A program made the translations under genes and the position numbers. Below the pieces are notes generated by a model. That model did no database searches, was not told the DNA's origin, and saw only the letters and a list, made by a program, of their open reading frames with translations. Below, one piece after another: positions 1-8,855 of a stretch of 64,000 bases of DNA (positions are counted from its first letter, which is position 1; each line of letters starts with the position of its first letter). Source of the DNA: Xanthomonas euroxanthea (lineage in GTDB: Bacteria > Pseudomonadota > Gammaproteobacteria > Xanthomonadales > Xanthomonadaceae); assembly GCF_900476395.1 (NCBI RefSeq), contig NZ_UIHB01000001.1, forward strand, positions 192,217 through 256,216, read 5' to 3'.

Positions 1-1
1 C

Positions 2-937
2 AGCCGCAATGCCGGCGAGTGGGTGCCCAACATCCATGGCGGGCGCGAGAACTACGAGACCATCGCCTTCCTGCGCCGGCTCAACGAGGTGGTGCGCGAG
101 CACACGCCGGGCGCGGTGATGATTGCCGAGGAATCCACCGCATTCCCCGGCGTCACTGCCGATGTGGCGCATGGTGGCCTGGGCTTCCACTACAAGTGGA
201 ACATGGGCTGGATGCACGACACCCTGCATTACGCCGCACTGGATCCGATCTACCGCCGTTACCACCATGGCGAGCTGACCTTCAGCATGGTCTATGCGTA
301 TTCGGAGCGCTTCGTGCTGCCGATCTCGCACGACGAAGTGGTGCACGGCAAGGGCTCGTTGCTGGGCCGCATGCCGGGCGACGACTGGCAGCGTTTTGCC
401 AACCTGCGCGCCTACCTGGGCTACATGTTCACCCACCCGGGGCGCAAGTTGCTGTTCATGGGCTGCGAGTTCGGCCAGCCCACCGAGTGGAACCACGACG
501 GCGGCATCCCCTGGCATCTGCTGGACGACCCACGCCATCGCGGCGTGCAGACCCTGGTGCGTGACTTGAACCGGCTGTATGTCGAATACCCCGCGCTGCA
601 CGCGCAGGATGACGACCCGGCCGGGTTTGCGTGGGTGGTGGGCGATGACGCGGCCAACAGCGTGGTCGCGTTCCTGCGCAAGGGCAAGCGCGGCGACGCC
701 CCGGTGCTGGTGGTGATCAACTTCACCCCGATCGTGCAGCACGGCTACCGCATCGGCGTGCCGCAGGGCGGTCAGTGGCGCGAGGTGTTCAACAGCGATG
801 CCGGTATTTATGGCGGCGCGAACCTGGGCAATGGCGGTGTGGTGGGCGCCGAGCAGCAGTCCATGCATGGCCATGCGCAATCCCTGCCGCTGCTGTTGCC
901 GCCGCTGGGCGTCATCGTGCTGACGCCGCAGGGCTGA
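2..937 (+). CDS. glgB: 1,4-alpha-glucan branching enzyme, C-terminal part (5' end outside window)
   Basis: This is the 3' part of glycogen branching enzyme, which forms alpha-1,6 branches in glycogen in the cytoplasm. The reading frame is open from base 2 and enters the window at [10 protein letters not shown], so the true start lies upstream. The visible part matches the GH13 core of Glg[11 protein letters not shown] carries the acid/base Glu, [10 protein letters not shown] carries the transition-state-stabilising Asp, and [17 protein letters not shown] is the family signature. The catalytic nucleophile Asp normally sits just before this point and is outside the window. The C-terminal all-beta domain is complete and ends in [14 protein letters not shown] hairpin terminator follows directly, so this is probably the last gene of a glycogen or trehalose operon. 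Confidence 0.96.
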   Translation, partial: SRNAGEWVPNIHGGRENYETIAFLRRLNEVVREHTPGAVMIAEESTAFPGVTADVAHGGLGFHYKWNMGWMHDTLHYAALDPIYRRYHHGELTFSMVYAYSERFVLPISHDEVVHGKGSLLGRMPGDDWQRFANLRAYLGYMFTHPGRKLLFMGCEFGQPTEWNHDGGIPWHLLDDPRHRGVQTLVRDLNRLYVEYPALHAQDDDPAGFAWVVGDDAANSVVAFLRKGKRGDAPVLVVINFTPIVQHGYRIGVPQGGQWREVFNSDAGIYGGANLGNGGVVGAEQQSMHGHAQSLPLLLPPLGVIVLTPQG

Positions 938-945
938 TGCAACAC

Positions 946-978
946 CCACGGCGCCTGGCCGCTGGTCCGGCGCCGTGG
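946..978 (+). terminator. Hairpin terminator after glgB
   Basis: A perfect 10-bp inverted repeat, CCACGGCGCC at 946-955 and GGCGCCGTGG at 969-978, begins 8 bases after the glgB stop. The tail is poor in T, so intrinsic termination may be weak. The rest of the gap to 1324 shows no convincing gene. Confidence 0.7.
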
Positions 979-1324
979 CACCTGTTAGATTGCGCGCCAT
1001 AGAGTGGTGAGACCGTGTTGCGTGCGCCTGTCGGGCGGCGCAGCTGGGTGTCGACCACTGATATCAGGCGGCCCGGGGAGGGCTGCCGGGCACAGCCGCC
1101 GCCATGCCTTCCGTCGATCTCGTTACGGGAGCGTTGTGCGTGGGCGTTTTGAGTGCTGCTACTTCTTCGATGCTTGAGTGGCCTGTTCCTGTCGTGCGCA
1201 GGGTCGGGCGCGCAGATGCACCCGTGCGGGCTGCGTATTCGGGGTGTGCCGGGGCGCAGGGCGGCGGCACGCGGCCTGTGCTCTCGGGCAGCTTGTCGCC
1301 CTCCGCTTCGATGCAGGTGCAGGC

Positions 1325-1621
1325 ATGAGCGGCCTGATGACGGCGTGCTATCTGCTCGCCGCTGTGGTCTCGGTGCTGGCGTTCTACCTGGCAACCAGGC
1401 ATCAACGCCTGTGGCCGCAGCGCCGGCTGTCGGCGCGTGCGCTACGCCTCGGCGCCAGCGCGTTGCTGCTGTCGCTGGGCTGCGCCATCGCTGCATTGGG
1501 GACCTGGGCCGGCATCTTCGCCGCAGTGACGGCGTTGATGCTGGTGGCGGTGGCGCTGCCGTACCTGGATGCCTGGCAGCAGGCGCGCGTGCAACGCAGG
1601 CAGGTGCGCCATGTGGGCTAG
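1325..1621 (+). CDS. DUF3325 family small membrane protein
   Basis: A 98-residue hydrophobic protein with three predicted membrane helices (about residues 4-20, 36-53, 58-78) and a basic tail. Length and pattern fit the DUF3325 family, which accompanies PepSY-type membrane proteins and TonB-dependent iron receptors. Its molecular role is unknown. The ATG at 1325 was chosen because the protein then starts at the first helix. The end overlaps the next gene by 11 bases, so the two are translationally coupled. Confidence 0.7.
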   Translation: MSGLMTACYLLAAVVSVLAFYLATRHQRLWPQRRLSARALRLGASALLLSLGCAIAALGTWAGIFAAVTALMLVAVALPYLDAWQQARVQRRQVRHVG

Positions 1622-1883
1622 ATGGCTGGCCGCCGTGGTGCTGGGCCTGCCGCTTGCGGTGGGCGTGGTCGGCCTGTGCGCCTTGGTGCTGCCGGGGCCG
1701 CAGCGGAGCTACACGCTGGCGTGGTTGTTGCTGATGTTTCCGGCATGGATCGGTGCGATGGCGCTGCCGTTCGTGTTTCGTAGCGCATCGCGTGCCTGGG
1801 TCGTACTCAGCGGGCTGACGCTGCTGTGCTACCTCACGCTTGCAGGCATCAAGGCCACGGGCTGGACGGAGCTGGGCGCATGA
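1611..1883 (+). CDS. DUF3649 family small membrane protein
   Basis: A 90-residue membrane protein with about three hydrophobic segments (residues 6-27, 36-56, 62-82). Size and position between a DUF3325 gene and a PepSY gene fit DUF3649, annotated in many proteobacteria as an iron-uptake-associated protein. The ATG at 1611 lies inside the upstream gene, and the stop overlaps the next start as ATGA at 1880-1883. The three genes therefore form a tight operon. Confidence 0.68.
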   Translation: MWARWLAAVVLGLPLAVGVVGLCALVLPGPQRSYTLAWLLLMFPAWIGAMALPFVFRSASRAWVVLSGLTLLCYLTLAGIKATGWTELGA

Positions 1884-3454
1884 AAGCAGCGACCTTGCGT
1901 GCGTTTCTGTCGGTCCACAGCTGGATGGGCCTGTTAGCCGGCATGGCCTTGTTCATCGCCTTCTATGCCGGTGCCATCACCGTGTTTACTCACCAATTGA
2001 GCGGCTGGCAGACCACCCCGCCTGCCACGCAGCCGGCGCCGGCAGATCCTGTCGCCGCCGCGCAGCGCCTGCTGGATGCGGTGATCGCCCGGCATCCGCA
2101 GGTGGCCGACTCCTTCCTAGTGCTGCTGCCCGGCGAGCACGGGCCACTGGCGCGGCTGTACTGGTACGGCCCGCAGGCCGAGGCCAGCGGTGGCATGCGG
2201 CAGTATCAACAAGCCGCCGATGGCAGCCTGCTGGAGCTGCCGCAGCGCGTGGGCTTTGCCGACTTTCTCTATGACCTGCACTTCACCGCCGGCCTGCCGC
2301 GCGTGTTCGGTACCTACCTGTTCGGGGTGGTGAGCGTGCTGTACGGGCTGGCCCTGGTCAGCGGCGTGGTGCTGTATGCGCCGGTGTTCCTCAAGGACCT
2401 GTTCGCGCTGCGCATCGGCGCCAACGTCAAGCGCCTGTGGCAGGACGCGCACAACGTGGTCGGCATGTTGTCGTTGCCGTTCCATGTGATCTTCGCCTGG
2501 TCCGGTGCGGTGTTGTGCCTGGGCGTGCTGCTGCTGGCGCCGTTCCAGTTCCTGGTGTTCGACGGCAAGCTGATGCAGATCCTGGAGCCGGACTTCGAGC
2601 TCACCCCGCATGTGCAACCGGCCAGGCGTGCGGCGCCGGTGTTGCCGCTGGCGGTGCTGCTGGACAAGGCGCGCGCGGCCAGCCCGGGCTTCGTACCGGA
2701 AAGCGTCGGGTTTCACGATGCAGGCGATGCCAATGCGCGTGCGGAGGTGTATGGCCATCACGCGCAGCGCCGGCTCAACACCCTCGGTGGCGTGGCGCTG
2801 GACGCGGCAACCGGCCAGGTCCTGCGCGTACTCGAACCAAGGACGATGTCACCAGGCACCGCTGCATTGCGCGGGCTGCAAGGGCTGCACTTCGGCAACT
2901 TCGGGCAGGCGCCGGTGCAGTGGCTGTATTTCCTGCTCGGGCTGGGCGGCGCGTTCCTGTTCTACAGCGGCAACCTGTTGTGGATCGAAACACGCCGCAA
3001 GCGTCGGCTGGTCGATCAACCGCGCCGCACCCACGCGATGGCGCGCCTCACCGTCGGCGTGTGCCTGGGCAGCGTGGCCGGCGTCTCGGCGCTGTTCATC
3101 GCCGCGCGTCTGCTGCCGCAAGGACAGGAGCGTCATGTCTATTACGCGGTCTTCGCGGCCGTGCTGGTGTGGGCACTGATCCGCCCCACCGCACGTGGGG
3201 CGTACGAGGTGTTGCTGGCCTGCGCAGGCCTGACGGCGCTGATTCCGCTGGCCAGCTGTGTTTCCGCGCGCGGCCTGGTGCTGCCATGGCAGGACGCCAC
3301 GGTACTCGGCGTGGACCTGATCGCGCTGGTGTTGGCATGGGCGTACTGGCAACTGGCGCGTGCGAATAAACGGCGCGGACTGCAGGGCGATCCCAACAGC
3401 GTCTGGGCCTGGAAAGCGCGGACAACACGTGAGTCGATGCACCGAGTTGATTGA
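1880..3454 (+). CDS. PepSY-associated transmembrane protein (iron-uptake/reductase type)
   Basis: A 524-residue inner-membrane protein of the PepSY-associated TM family. It opens with a helix containing FLSVHSWMGLLAGMALF, typical of the family. A periplasmic loop of about 120 residues follows, then helices near residues 145-170, 195-220 and 355-380, and a group of C-terminal helices. Conserved histidines in the helices (for example HSW, HNVVG, HFGNFG) could bind haem; that is inference from family behaviour. Such proteins are thought to help ferrisiderophore reduction or release. The start overlaps the previous stop (ATGA). Unusually, no TonB receptor adjoins this operon; the window's only one is about 20 kb away. 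Confidence 0.82.
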   Translation: MKAATLRAFLSVHSWMGLLAGMALFIAFYAGAITVFTHQLSGWQTTPPATQPAPADPVAAAQRLLDAVIARHPQVADSFLVLLPGEHGPLARLYWYGPQAEASGGMRQYQQAADGSLLELPQRVGFADFLYDLHFTAGLPRVFGTYLFGVVSVLYGLALVSGVVLYAPVFLKDLFALRIGANVKRLWQDAHNVVGMLSLPFHVIFAWSGAVLCLGVLLLAPFQFLVFDGKLMQILEPDFELTPHVQPARRAAPVLPLAVLLDKARAASPGFVPESVGFHDAGDANARAEVYGHHAQRRLNTLGGVALDAATGQVLRVLEPRTMSPGTAALRGLQGLHFGNFGQAPVQWLYFLLGLGGAFLFYSGNLLWIETRRKRRLVDQPRRTHAMARLTVGVCLGSVAGVSALFIAARLLPQGQERHVYYAVFAAVLVWALIRPTARGAYEVLLACAGLTALIPLASCVSARGLVLPWQDATVLGVDLIALVLAWAYWQLARANKRRGLQGDPNSVWAWKARTTRESMHRVD

Positions 3455-3601
3455 TACCCGGCACGCCACGGTGTGCCGGGCAACAGCTGCCATGGCGAGG
3501 TTGGCCGCTGAACATGCTGCCGACGCGAAAAGGCGCCACGTTGACGCAACGGCATCACCCGGCAGTGCATCCTCATCGCCCGCCACCTTCACCCACACCC
3601 G

Positions 3602-4069
3602 ATGACGGCTGCAGCCTTACGCATTGGCCTGATCTCCGACACGCACGGCCTGCTGCGGCCCGAGGCCGTGGCTGCATTGCAGGGCTGCGCGGCGATCATC
3701 CATGCCGGCGACGTGGGCAAGCCGGAGATCCTCACCGCGCTGGGCGTGCTGGCACCGTTGCATGCGATCGCCGGCAATATCGACAACACGCCGTGGGCAG
3801 CGCAACTTCCGCAAACGCTGGACCTGCTGATCGCAAATGTGCGCATCCATGTGCTGCACGATCTAAAAACGCTGGCAGCAGATGTTGCTGCCGATGTGAT
3901 CATCAGCGGGCATTCGCACAAGCCGTCGATACAGGCGCACGACGGTGTGCTGTACGTCAATCCGGGCAGCGCCGGCCCGCGTCGCTTCAGCCTGCCGATC
4001 AGCGTGGGCACGCTGTGGCTGGGCGATGGCCCACCGCGGGCACAGGTGCAACTGCTGGAAATACACTGA
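3602..4069 (+). CDS. YfcE/MJ0936-type metallophosphoesterase
   Basis: A 155-residue calcineurin-like phosphoesterase. The metal-binding blocks appear in order: SDTHG near residue 13, HAGDV near 40, AGNID near 61, and ISGHSHKP near 100-107, followed by VNPGS. This short single-domain architecture fits the YfcE/MJ0936 phosphodiesterases, which are cytoplasmic, metal-dependent and of uncertain physiological substrate. The ATG at 3602 gives a start typical of the family. No functional link with its neighbours is apparent. Confidence 0.9.
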   Translation: MTAAALRIGLISDTHGLLRPEAVAALQGCAAIIHAGDVGKPEILTALGVLAPLHAIAGNIDNTPWAAQLPQTLDLLIANVRIHVLHDLKTLAADVAADVIISGHSHKPSIQAHDGVLYVNPGSAGPRRFSLPISVGTLWLGDGPPRAQVQLLEIH

Positions 4070-4500
4070 TGGACGTTGGATCCATGCAATACGGACTTGT
4101 GCAGGGATCTGGAGTGGTTAGCAAAACGACTGCACAGCCGTCAGGCAGGCGCGCTCGGTGCTCGGAAGCAACATATGCCACGCGTGCACTGCGGTTGTGA
4201 GCGTGCCGTCCGCACACAGTCGACTCCCGCTCGCGACGCTGTGTCAGCCGCTCTTAGGCAACGCCACGCGATGAAGTGTAGCGGCCCGGAACACAGGCCA
4301 CTTCTGCATGTCCCGAGCATGCGGTGCATGCAATGACCACCAGCAGCGACCGCTGACAACCTGTGCTGACGTGCCTGCTTGTCTAAACCTGCACGCGGGC
4401 CGTTCGTTGCCTGCATGTGTACGCGCGCGTGCCTTGCTGACCTGGTCTGCACGCAGGCGGGACCATGCTTGTGGATCGAGTCGCCGCAAGGATTTCCCCC
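4070..4500. other. Intergenic region without a recognisable gene
   Basis: About 430 bases between the phosphoesterase and the aldo/keto reductase. Short open frames on both strands look like chance products of high GC: they lack family motifs and plausible starts. The promoter of the aldo/keto reductase should lie in the last 100 bases, but I could not pick out clear -35/-10 elements. Confidence 0.5.
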
Positions 4501-5649
4501 ATGAATACCCGTCGCCAGTTCCTTTCCGCCGCCGCTGCCGGCACCGCCGCATTGGCTGCCGCCCCGTTGTTGGCGCAGACCTCCGCGCCCGGCAGCGTGA
4601 TGCCCACGCGCGGCAAGGCTGCCGCTTCTGCGTTGCCGACCAATCCTGCAGCCAAGGGCGCGCGCTATCGGCCGTCGAGTCGCCTAGGCTTTGGTGGCGT
4701 GGCAATCGGCAACGGGTTTGCGCCCACCAGCGATGCGCAAAGCGAAGCGACCCTGGCCGCGGTATGGGCCTCGGGCGTGCGGTATTTCGATACCTCGCCG
4801 TGGTACGGCCTGGGCTTGTCCGAGCGTCGTACCGGCCACCATCTGCACAATCACGCTGCAGGCGACTACGTGCTGTCGACCAAGGTCGGGCGCCTGCTCA
4901 CTGCCACCGACAAGCCGCCGAAGACGATGTGGCAGCAGCCCTCGCCCTTCGACTACCGCTACGACTACAGCGCCTCTGGCGTGCGTCGGTCCATCGAAGA
5001 CAGCCTGCAGCGGCTGGGCGTGTCGCAGATCGATATCGCCTACATCCACGACCTCTCCCCGGAGAACGAGAAAGACCTCGGCATGCCGTGGGAACAGCGC
5101 TTTGCCGAGGCGGTGAAAGGCGCGATGCCCGAGCTGACCAAGATGCGCAAGGAGGGCCTGATCAAGGCCTGGGGCTTTGGCGTCAATCGCCCCGAGCCGG
5201 CCTTGCGTGCGATCGAGGAGGCCGATCCGGATATCTTCCTGCTGGCCTGCCAGTACTCGTTGCTCGACCACACGCAGGCGCTGCACGACACCTTCCCGAA
5301 GATCGCAAAGCACGGCGCGTCGGTGGTGGTCGGTGCGCCGTTGTTGGCGGGCTATCTGGCCGGCCGCGAGCGGTATCTCTACGACGGCACCGTGCCGGAA
5401 TGGGCACCGGCCAAGCGACAGAAGGCGCTGGCCATCTGTGAGCGCCACGGCGTGGATCTGCGCACGGTGGCGCTGCAATTTGCCGCCGCGCCGAAGGTGG
5501 TGTCCGCGGTGATTCCGGGTGCGCGCACGCCCGAGCAGGCGCATGCGAATGCGGCCTCGATGCGGGTGGCGATTCCGGCAGCGGTGTGGGAAGAGCTCAA
5601 GCGCGAGCAGGTGATCGAAGCGGATGCGCCAGTGCCTGTCGTGAGCTGA
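4501..5649 (+). CDS. Tat-exported aldo/keto reductase
   Basis: A 382-residue aldo/keto reductase. The N-terminus NTRRQFLSAAAAGTAALAAA has a twin-arginine export signal, so a periplasmic location is predicted. The AKR tetrad is readable: Asp and Tyr in YFDTSPWYGLG, Lys in LSTKVGRLL, His in YIHDLSPEN. The sequence resembles the branch containing D-threo-aldose/L-fucose dehydrogenases and pyridoxal 4-dehydrogenase; the substrate cannot be decided from sequence. The ATG at 4501 was chosen because it places the RRQFL motif at residue 4. Export is notable because AKRs normally need cytosolic NAD(P)H; a Tat-folded enzyme could carry its cofactor out. Confidence 0.85.
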   Translation: MNTRRQFLSAAAAGTAALAAAPLLAQTSAPGSVMPTRGKAAASALPTNPAAKGARYRPSSRLGFGGVAIGNGFAPTSDAQSEATLAAVWASGVRYFDTSPWYGLGLSERRTGHHLHNHAAGDYVLSTKVGRLLTATDKPPKTMWQQPSPFDYRYDYSASGVRRSIEDSLQRLGVSQIDIAYIHDLSPENEKDLGMPWEQRFAEAVKGAMPELTKMRKEGLIKAWGFGVNRPEPALRAIEEADPDIFLLACQYSLLDHTQALHDTFPKIAKHGASVVVGAPLLAGYLAGRERYLYDGTVPEWAPAKRQKALAICERHGVDLRTVALQFAAAPKVVSAVIPGARTPEQAHANAASMRVAIPAAVWEELKREQVIEADAPVPVVS

Positions 5650-5715
5650 TGCAGCTAGGAGCGACCGATAAAACCTGGCGAGCGAGTGCTTGTCAGTGAG
5701 CGCAGGGTCGACTGC

Positions 5716-5821
5716 GCGGTCCCTTCACCGCTCGCGGGACACGCCGTGAACCCATCCCCGGGGGCGCGGTGGCGGCATCCAAGCCGCCACACGGTCCCGC
5801 AATTGGTGAGGACACCGCACC
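5716..5821. repeat. Imperfect palindromic intergenic element (~105 bp)
   Basis: The two ends form an imperfect inverted repeat (GCGGTCCC...GCGGGAC against GTCCCGC...ACCGC), with an inner GGCGGCATCCAAGCCGCC hairpin. The core, CGCGGGACACGCCG then GGCATCC then GGTCCCGC, resembles the element at 5859-5991 and those near 42.6-42.9 kb, so it is probably a diverged relative. Confidence 0.6.
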
Positions 5822-5858
5822 AGGAAGTTGGTCAGTTGCTTTGCCGAAAACCATACGC

Positions 5859-5991
5859 ACCGACCCTCTCGACTAGTCCTTGCCCGCCCATCGTCGCGGG
5901 ACCTTGAGCGGCATGGATGCCGCGCCAGAGCCTACATGGATGTACTTGCGGCGTGTCCCGCGATGGTGGGCGGGCAAGGGCCCTGCAGCCA
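5859..5991 (-). repeat. Palindromic repeat element, copy A
   Basis: Read on the minus strand, this matches the two copies near 42.58-42.90 kb over about 130 bases. Termini are inverted copies of CCTTGCCCGCCCA..CGCGGGAC, with an inner GCGGCATCCATGCCGC palindrome and a shared flank related to CGACCCTCTCGACT. It carries no coding capacity and would fold into one long hairpin. Confidence 0.8.
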
Positions 5992-6072
5992 GGCAGCACA
6001 TCAGCCGGCCTGCAATTGACTGGCGTCAAGTAGTTTTGTTAGCCGCTCTAGTTGATCAGATGAAATGACGCA

Positions 6073-7005
6073 TCACGGAATCAACAACGGCCGCAACGCG
6101 GGCACGTGCTTTGCCAACTCGTCGGCAACAATCGCCGCGAACAGATCGGCGCCGTCCGCACCAAGATGGGTGTAGTCGAACGCGAGTTTGGCCTGGCCCA
6201 TCGGCTCGGCGCTGGCATTGTCCTGCGCGGTGGCGGAGACGCTGCCCGATGTCGCGCCCCTTGATGACGACGACGGCGGCGCATGCAATGCCTGCACCGG
6301 CGTCTTGCCAATCGTGGTACCCGATTGCGCGGCAAGCACTTGCGCGGGGTCGGCAGGCCGCTGCGCCAGCCGCATCGCCAACACCGGGCCCATGCCCTGC
6401 ACCAGCGCACGACTGCGCGCATGCAGATCGATCAACGGCACCTGCAATTCCTGCGCAACCTTGCGCGTGGCCTCCGCCCACGGGCCCAGGTCATCCACTA
6501 ATTGGCCGCGCGCGAATTGCCGCCGCGTCAATGGCGTGACCAGCACCGGAATCGCACCGGCGGCGCGCGCCTCGGCCACATACCGGCGCAGGTTGGCGGG
6601 GAATTCGGTCGTCAGGTCGGTGGAACGCCCCGGTTTGCCGGGTTGGTCGTTGTGACCGAACTGGATCAGCACATAGACCTGTCGATAACCGCCGCTGCGC
6701 AGCTCGTGCAGCGCGATCTCCCACGACCCTTCGGCACGGTAATTGGAGGTGCTGCGGCCGCCGCGCGCCAGATTGAGGCAGCTCAGGAACGAGGTCACAT
6801 GCTGCGCGCAGAAACTCGGCCCCCAGCCACCTTGCACGGCAGTGGTGGAATCGCCGACCAGCACGATCTTGCTGGCGGCAAGCTGCGTGCCGGTCGCGGG
6901 CACACCAGAAGCCGGCACGGGTGCAGGCGGCGCCTCAACGGCGTGTGCAGCAGGTGTAGCGGTTGCTGCCAGCAGAACCAGCGGTACGAGAGACGGGAAG
7001 CGCAT
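6073..7005 (-). CDS. Rhamnogalacturonan acetylesterase-like SGNH hydrolase
   Basis: A 310-residue secreted esterase with signal peptide MRFPSLVPLVLLAATATPAAHA. All four SGNH blocks are present: LVGDSTTA (Ser), ARGGRST (Gly), QFGHNDQ (Asn) and, near the C-terminus, DYTHLG (Asp, His). This order matches rhamnogalacturonan acetylesterases, which remove acetyl groups from the pectin backbone. A low-complexity Ser/Ala/Thr-rich insert of about 50 residues (near 225-275) sits just before the DxxH block and is unusual. It lies at the edge of the pectin locus and points away from it. A second SGNH esterase of the same family is at 19902-21020. Confidence 0.88.
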   Translation of the reverse strand: MRFPSLVPLVLLAATATPAAHAVEAPPAPVPASGVPATGTQLAASKIVLVGDSTTAVQGGWGPSFCAQHVTSFLSCLNLARGGRSTSNYRAEGSWEIALHELRSGGYRQVYVLIQFGHNDQPGKPGRSTDLTTEFPANLRRYVAEARAAGAIPVLVTPLTRRQFARGQLVDDLGPWAEATRKVAQELQVPLIDLHARSRALVQGMGPVLAMRLAQRPADPAQVLAAQSGTTIGKTPVQALHAPPSSSSRGATSGSVSATAQDNASAEPMGQAKLAFDYTHLGADGADLFAAIVADELAKHVPALRPLLIP

Positions 7006-7235
7006 GAGTCACCAGAGACGAAGAAGCGATCAAGGAACGGATGTCAGTCGGAAGACGAACGGAAGACGAAAGGCAGGCAGACGCCGAAATCGAGTTGGAA
7101 GACCAAAGGCAGTCAGAAAGCCCCAAGCACGATCACCGGGGCCACGCCTTGATCGGCGCCACCCTGTAGCGGCAAAACCCTGCCGCTGCAGACGGCCATC
7201 AGCCCGCGCGAGGTGGCGCTCCACCACGCAAGCGC

Positions 7236-8855
7236 TCAAAACGTGCCGCGTTGAATGAAAGGCGCCTGCTGGTACAGCTTGCGCTCGCCACCGCGCGGGT
7301 CGTGCTCCAGCCGGCTCGGTGTATCGAACAGCAGCGTCTCGCGGCGTTGCAGCGAATACGGCGTCCAATGCGGCAGGCTGCGATGATTCGGGTTGCCGCT
7401 GCGCGCGAACGCCAGCAGTGCCTGGCTCATCTGCGCGGCCATGCGCTGCGCATCGGCACCGTCGCCGGTGCGCGCGCCGGGCTGCGCAATGGTGTCGAAG
7501 ACCAGCGGAATATCCAGCGTGTGGAAGGCGCCGAACTTGCCGCCATCCAGCGGCGAGCCCCAGTCCAGCTGATACACCCAGGTCGGTGCGCCCTGGCGCG
7601 CGCGCGCTTCGGCCTCTTCGACCGCGCCGCGCCACGAGCGGCCGGCGGTGGTCGCCGCAAAGAACACGTCCGAGGGCGAGTACTGCGGATACAGACGGCG
7701 ATATTCGGCGATCACCACCTGCGGCAGCAGGTCGACGTATTGCTGGCTTTCCAGCCTGGCCGGCAGCTCGTCCCAGCTCAACGCGAAGTTCTTGGCGTCG
7801 TTGCCGAGAAACGCGCGCGTCTCGTCGCGGGTATTGCCGATCACCATGGGAATGCGGGCCGATTGCAGTGGCGCGGTCGGCCAGAACGGGTGCACCGGCA
7901 CATTGCGCGCATCCAGCACCGGGCCGAAATACAACGCGCTGTTTTCCACCCGCGAGGGGTCGCGCAGCTGCGCGGCAGCCAGCAGCTGCGCCACCGGTAG
8001 CGTGCGGATCCGCGCAAGCTCGCCTGGCGCAAGTTTCAGCGCATCCAGCAGCAATTGCGCGCGCTGGGTGGCCGCGCGTGGCCCTGCCACGGTGACCTGT
8101 TGCCCGCTCATGGTCCAGGCGCGATGGAACAGGCCACGCGCGGCCGGCATCGCCATCAGCGTGGCGATCTTGGCGCCGCCACCGGACTGGCCGAACACGG
8201 TGACGTTGCCGGCATCGCCGCCGAATTCGCCCGCGTGCTGGCGCACCCACTGCAGTGCCTGGATCAGGTCCAGCTGACCGGCATTGCCGGAGTCGGCAAA
8301 GCCGGCATCGCCCAGCTGCGCCAGCGACAGATAGCCGAACAGGTTGAGCCGGTGATTGACGGTGACCACCACCACGTCGCCGCGCTTGCACAGGCGCACC
8401 CCGTCGTACAGCGGGTCGCTGCCGGAGCCGGTGGTGTAGCCGCCGCCGTGGATATAGAACAGGATCGGCCGCTTGCCGCCATCGCGCAGGCCGGGCGTCC
8501 ATACATTGAGAAACAGGCAGTCCTCGCTGGTGGGTTCGCTGGCCTTGAGTTGCGGTGCGGCTGCACCGTAGGCGCTGGCATCGCGCACGTCCTGCCAAGG
8601 CGTTTCCAGCACAGGTGCCTGAAAGCGCCGCGCGGCGGTGTCGCCGCCGTACGGGATGCCCTTGAACACGCAGATGCCCTGGTCGCGATAGCCGCGCAGC
8701 GCGCCGCCACGCACGCGTGCCAGCGGCGCGCTGTCATCGCGTGGCGGCGGTGCGGCCGCGCCGGCGACGCCGGGCAGCGCTGCTGCGGCAGTGGCAAGCA
8801 GCCCGCCACGCAGCAGCGTGCGTCGGCGCGTGTCGGGCATGGACGGCGCTGTCAT
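7236..8855 (-). CDS. Type-B carboxylesterase, exported
   Basis: A 539-residue carboxylesterase of the PNB-esterase/cholinesterase type. The N-terminus TRRRTLLRGGLLATAAAALP looks like a Tat or Sec signal. FKGIPYGG and EDCLFLNVW are family signatures, GQSGGG holds the nucleophile Ser, and AFHTLDIPLVF supplies the catalytic His. The start at 8855 overlaps the upstream stop (ATGA, 8852-8855), so it is coupled to the alpha/beta-hydrolase gene; an ATG at 8840 is an alternative. In this context it probably removes ester substituents from plant wall polysaccharides, but that role is inferred. Confidence 0.88.
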   Translation of the reverse strand: MTAPSMPDTRRRTLLRGGLLATAAAALPGVAGAAAPPPRDDSAPLARVRGGALRGYRDQGICVFKGIPYGGDTAARRFQAPVLETPWQDVRDASAYGAAAPQLKASEPTSEDCLFLNVWTPGLRDGGKRPILFYIHGGGYTTGSGSDPLYDGVRLCKRGDVVVVTVNHRLNLFGYLSLAQLGDAGFADSGNAGQLDLIQALQWVRQHAGEFGGDAGNVTVFGQSGGGAKIATLMAMPAARGLFHRAWTMSGQQVTVAGPRAATQRAQLLLDALKLAPGELARIRTLPVAQLLAAAQLRDPSRVENSALYFGPVLDARNVPVHPFWPTAPLQSARIPMVIGNTRDETRAFLGNDAKNFALSWDELPARLESQQYVDLLPQVVIAEYRRLYPQYSPSDVFFAATTAGRSWRGAVEEAEARARQGAPTWVYQLDWGSPLDGGKFGAFHTLDIPLVFDTIAQPGARTGDGADAQRMAAQMSQALLAFARSGNPNHRSLPHWTPYSLQRRETLLFDTPSRLEHDPRGGERKLYQQAPFIQRGTF

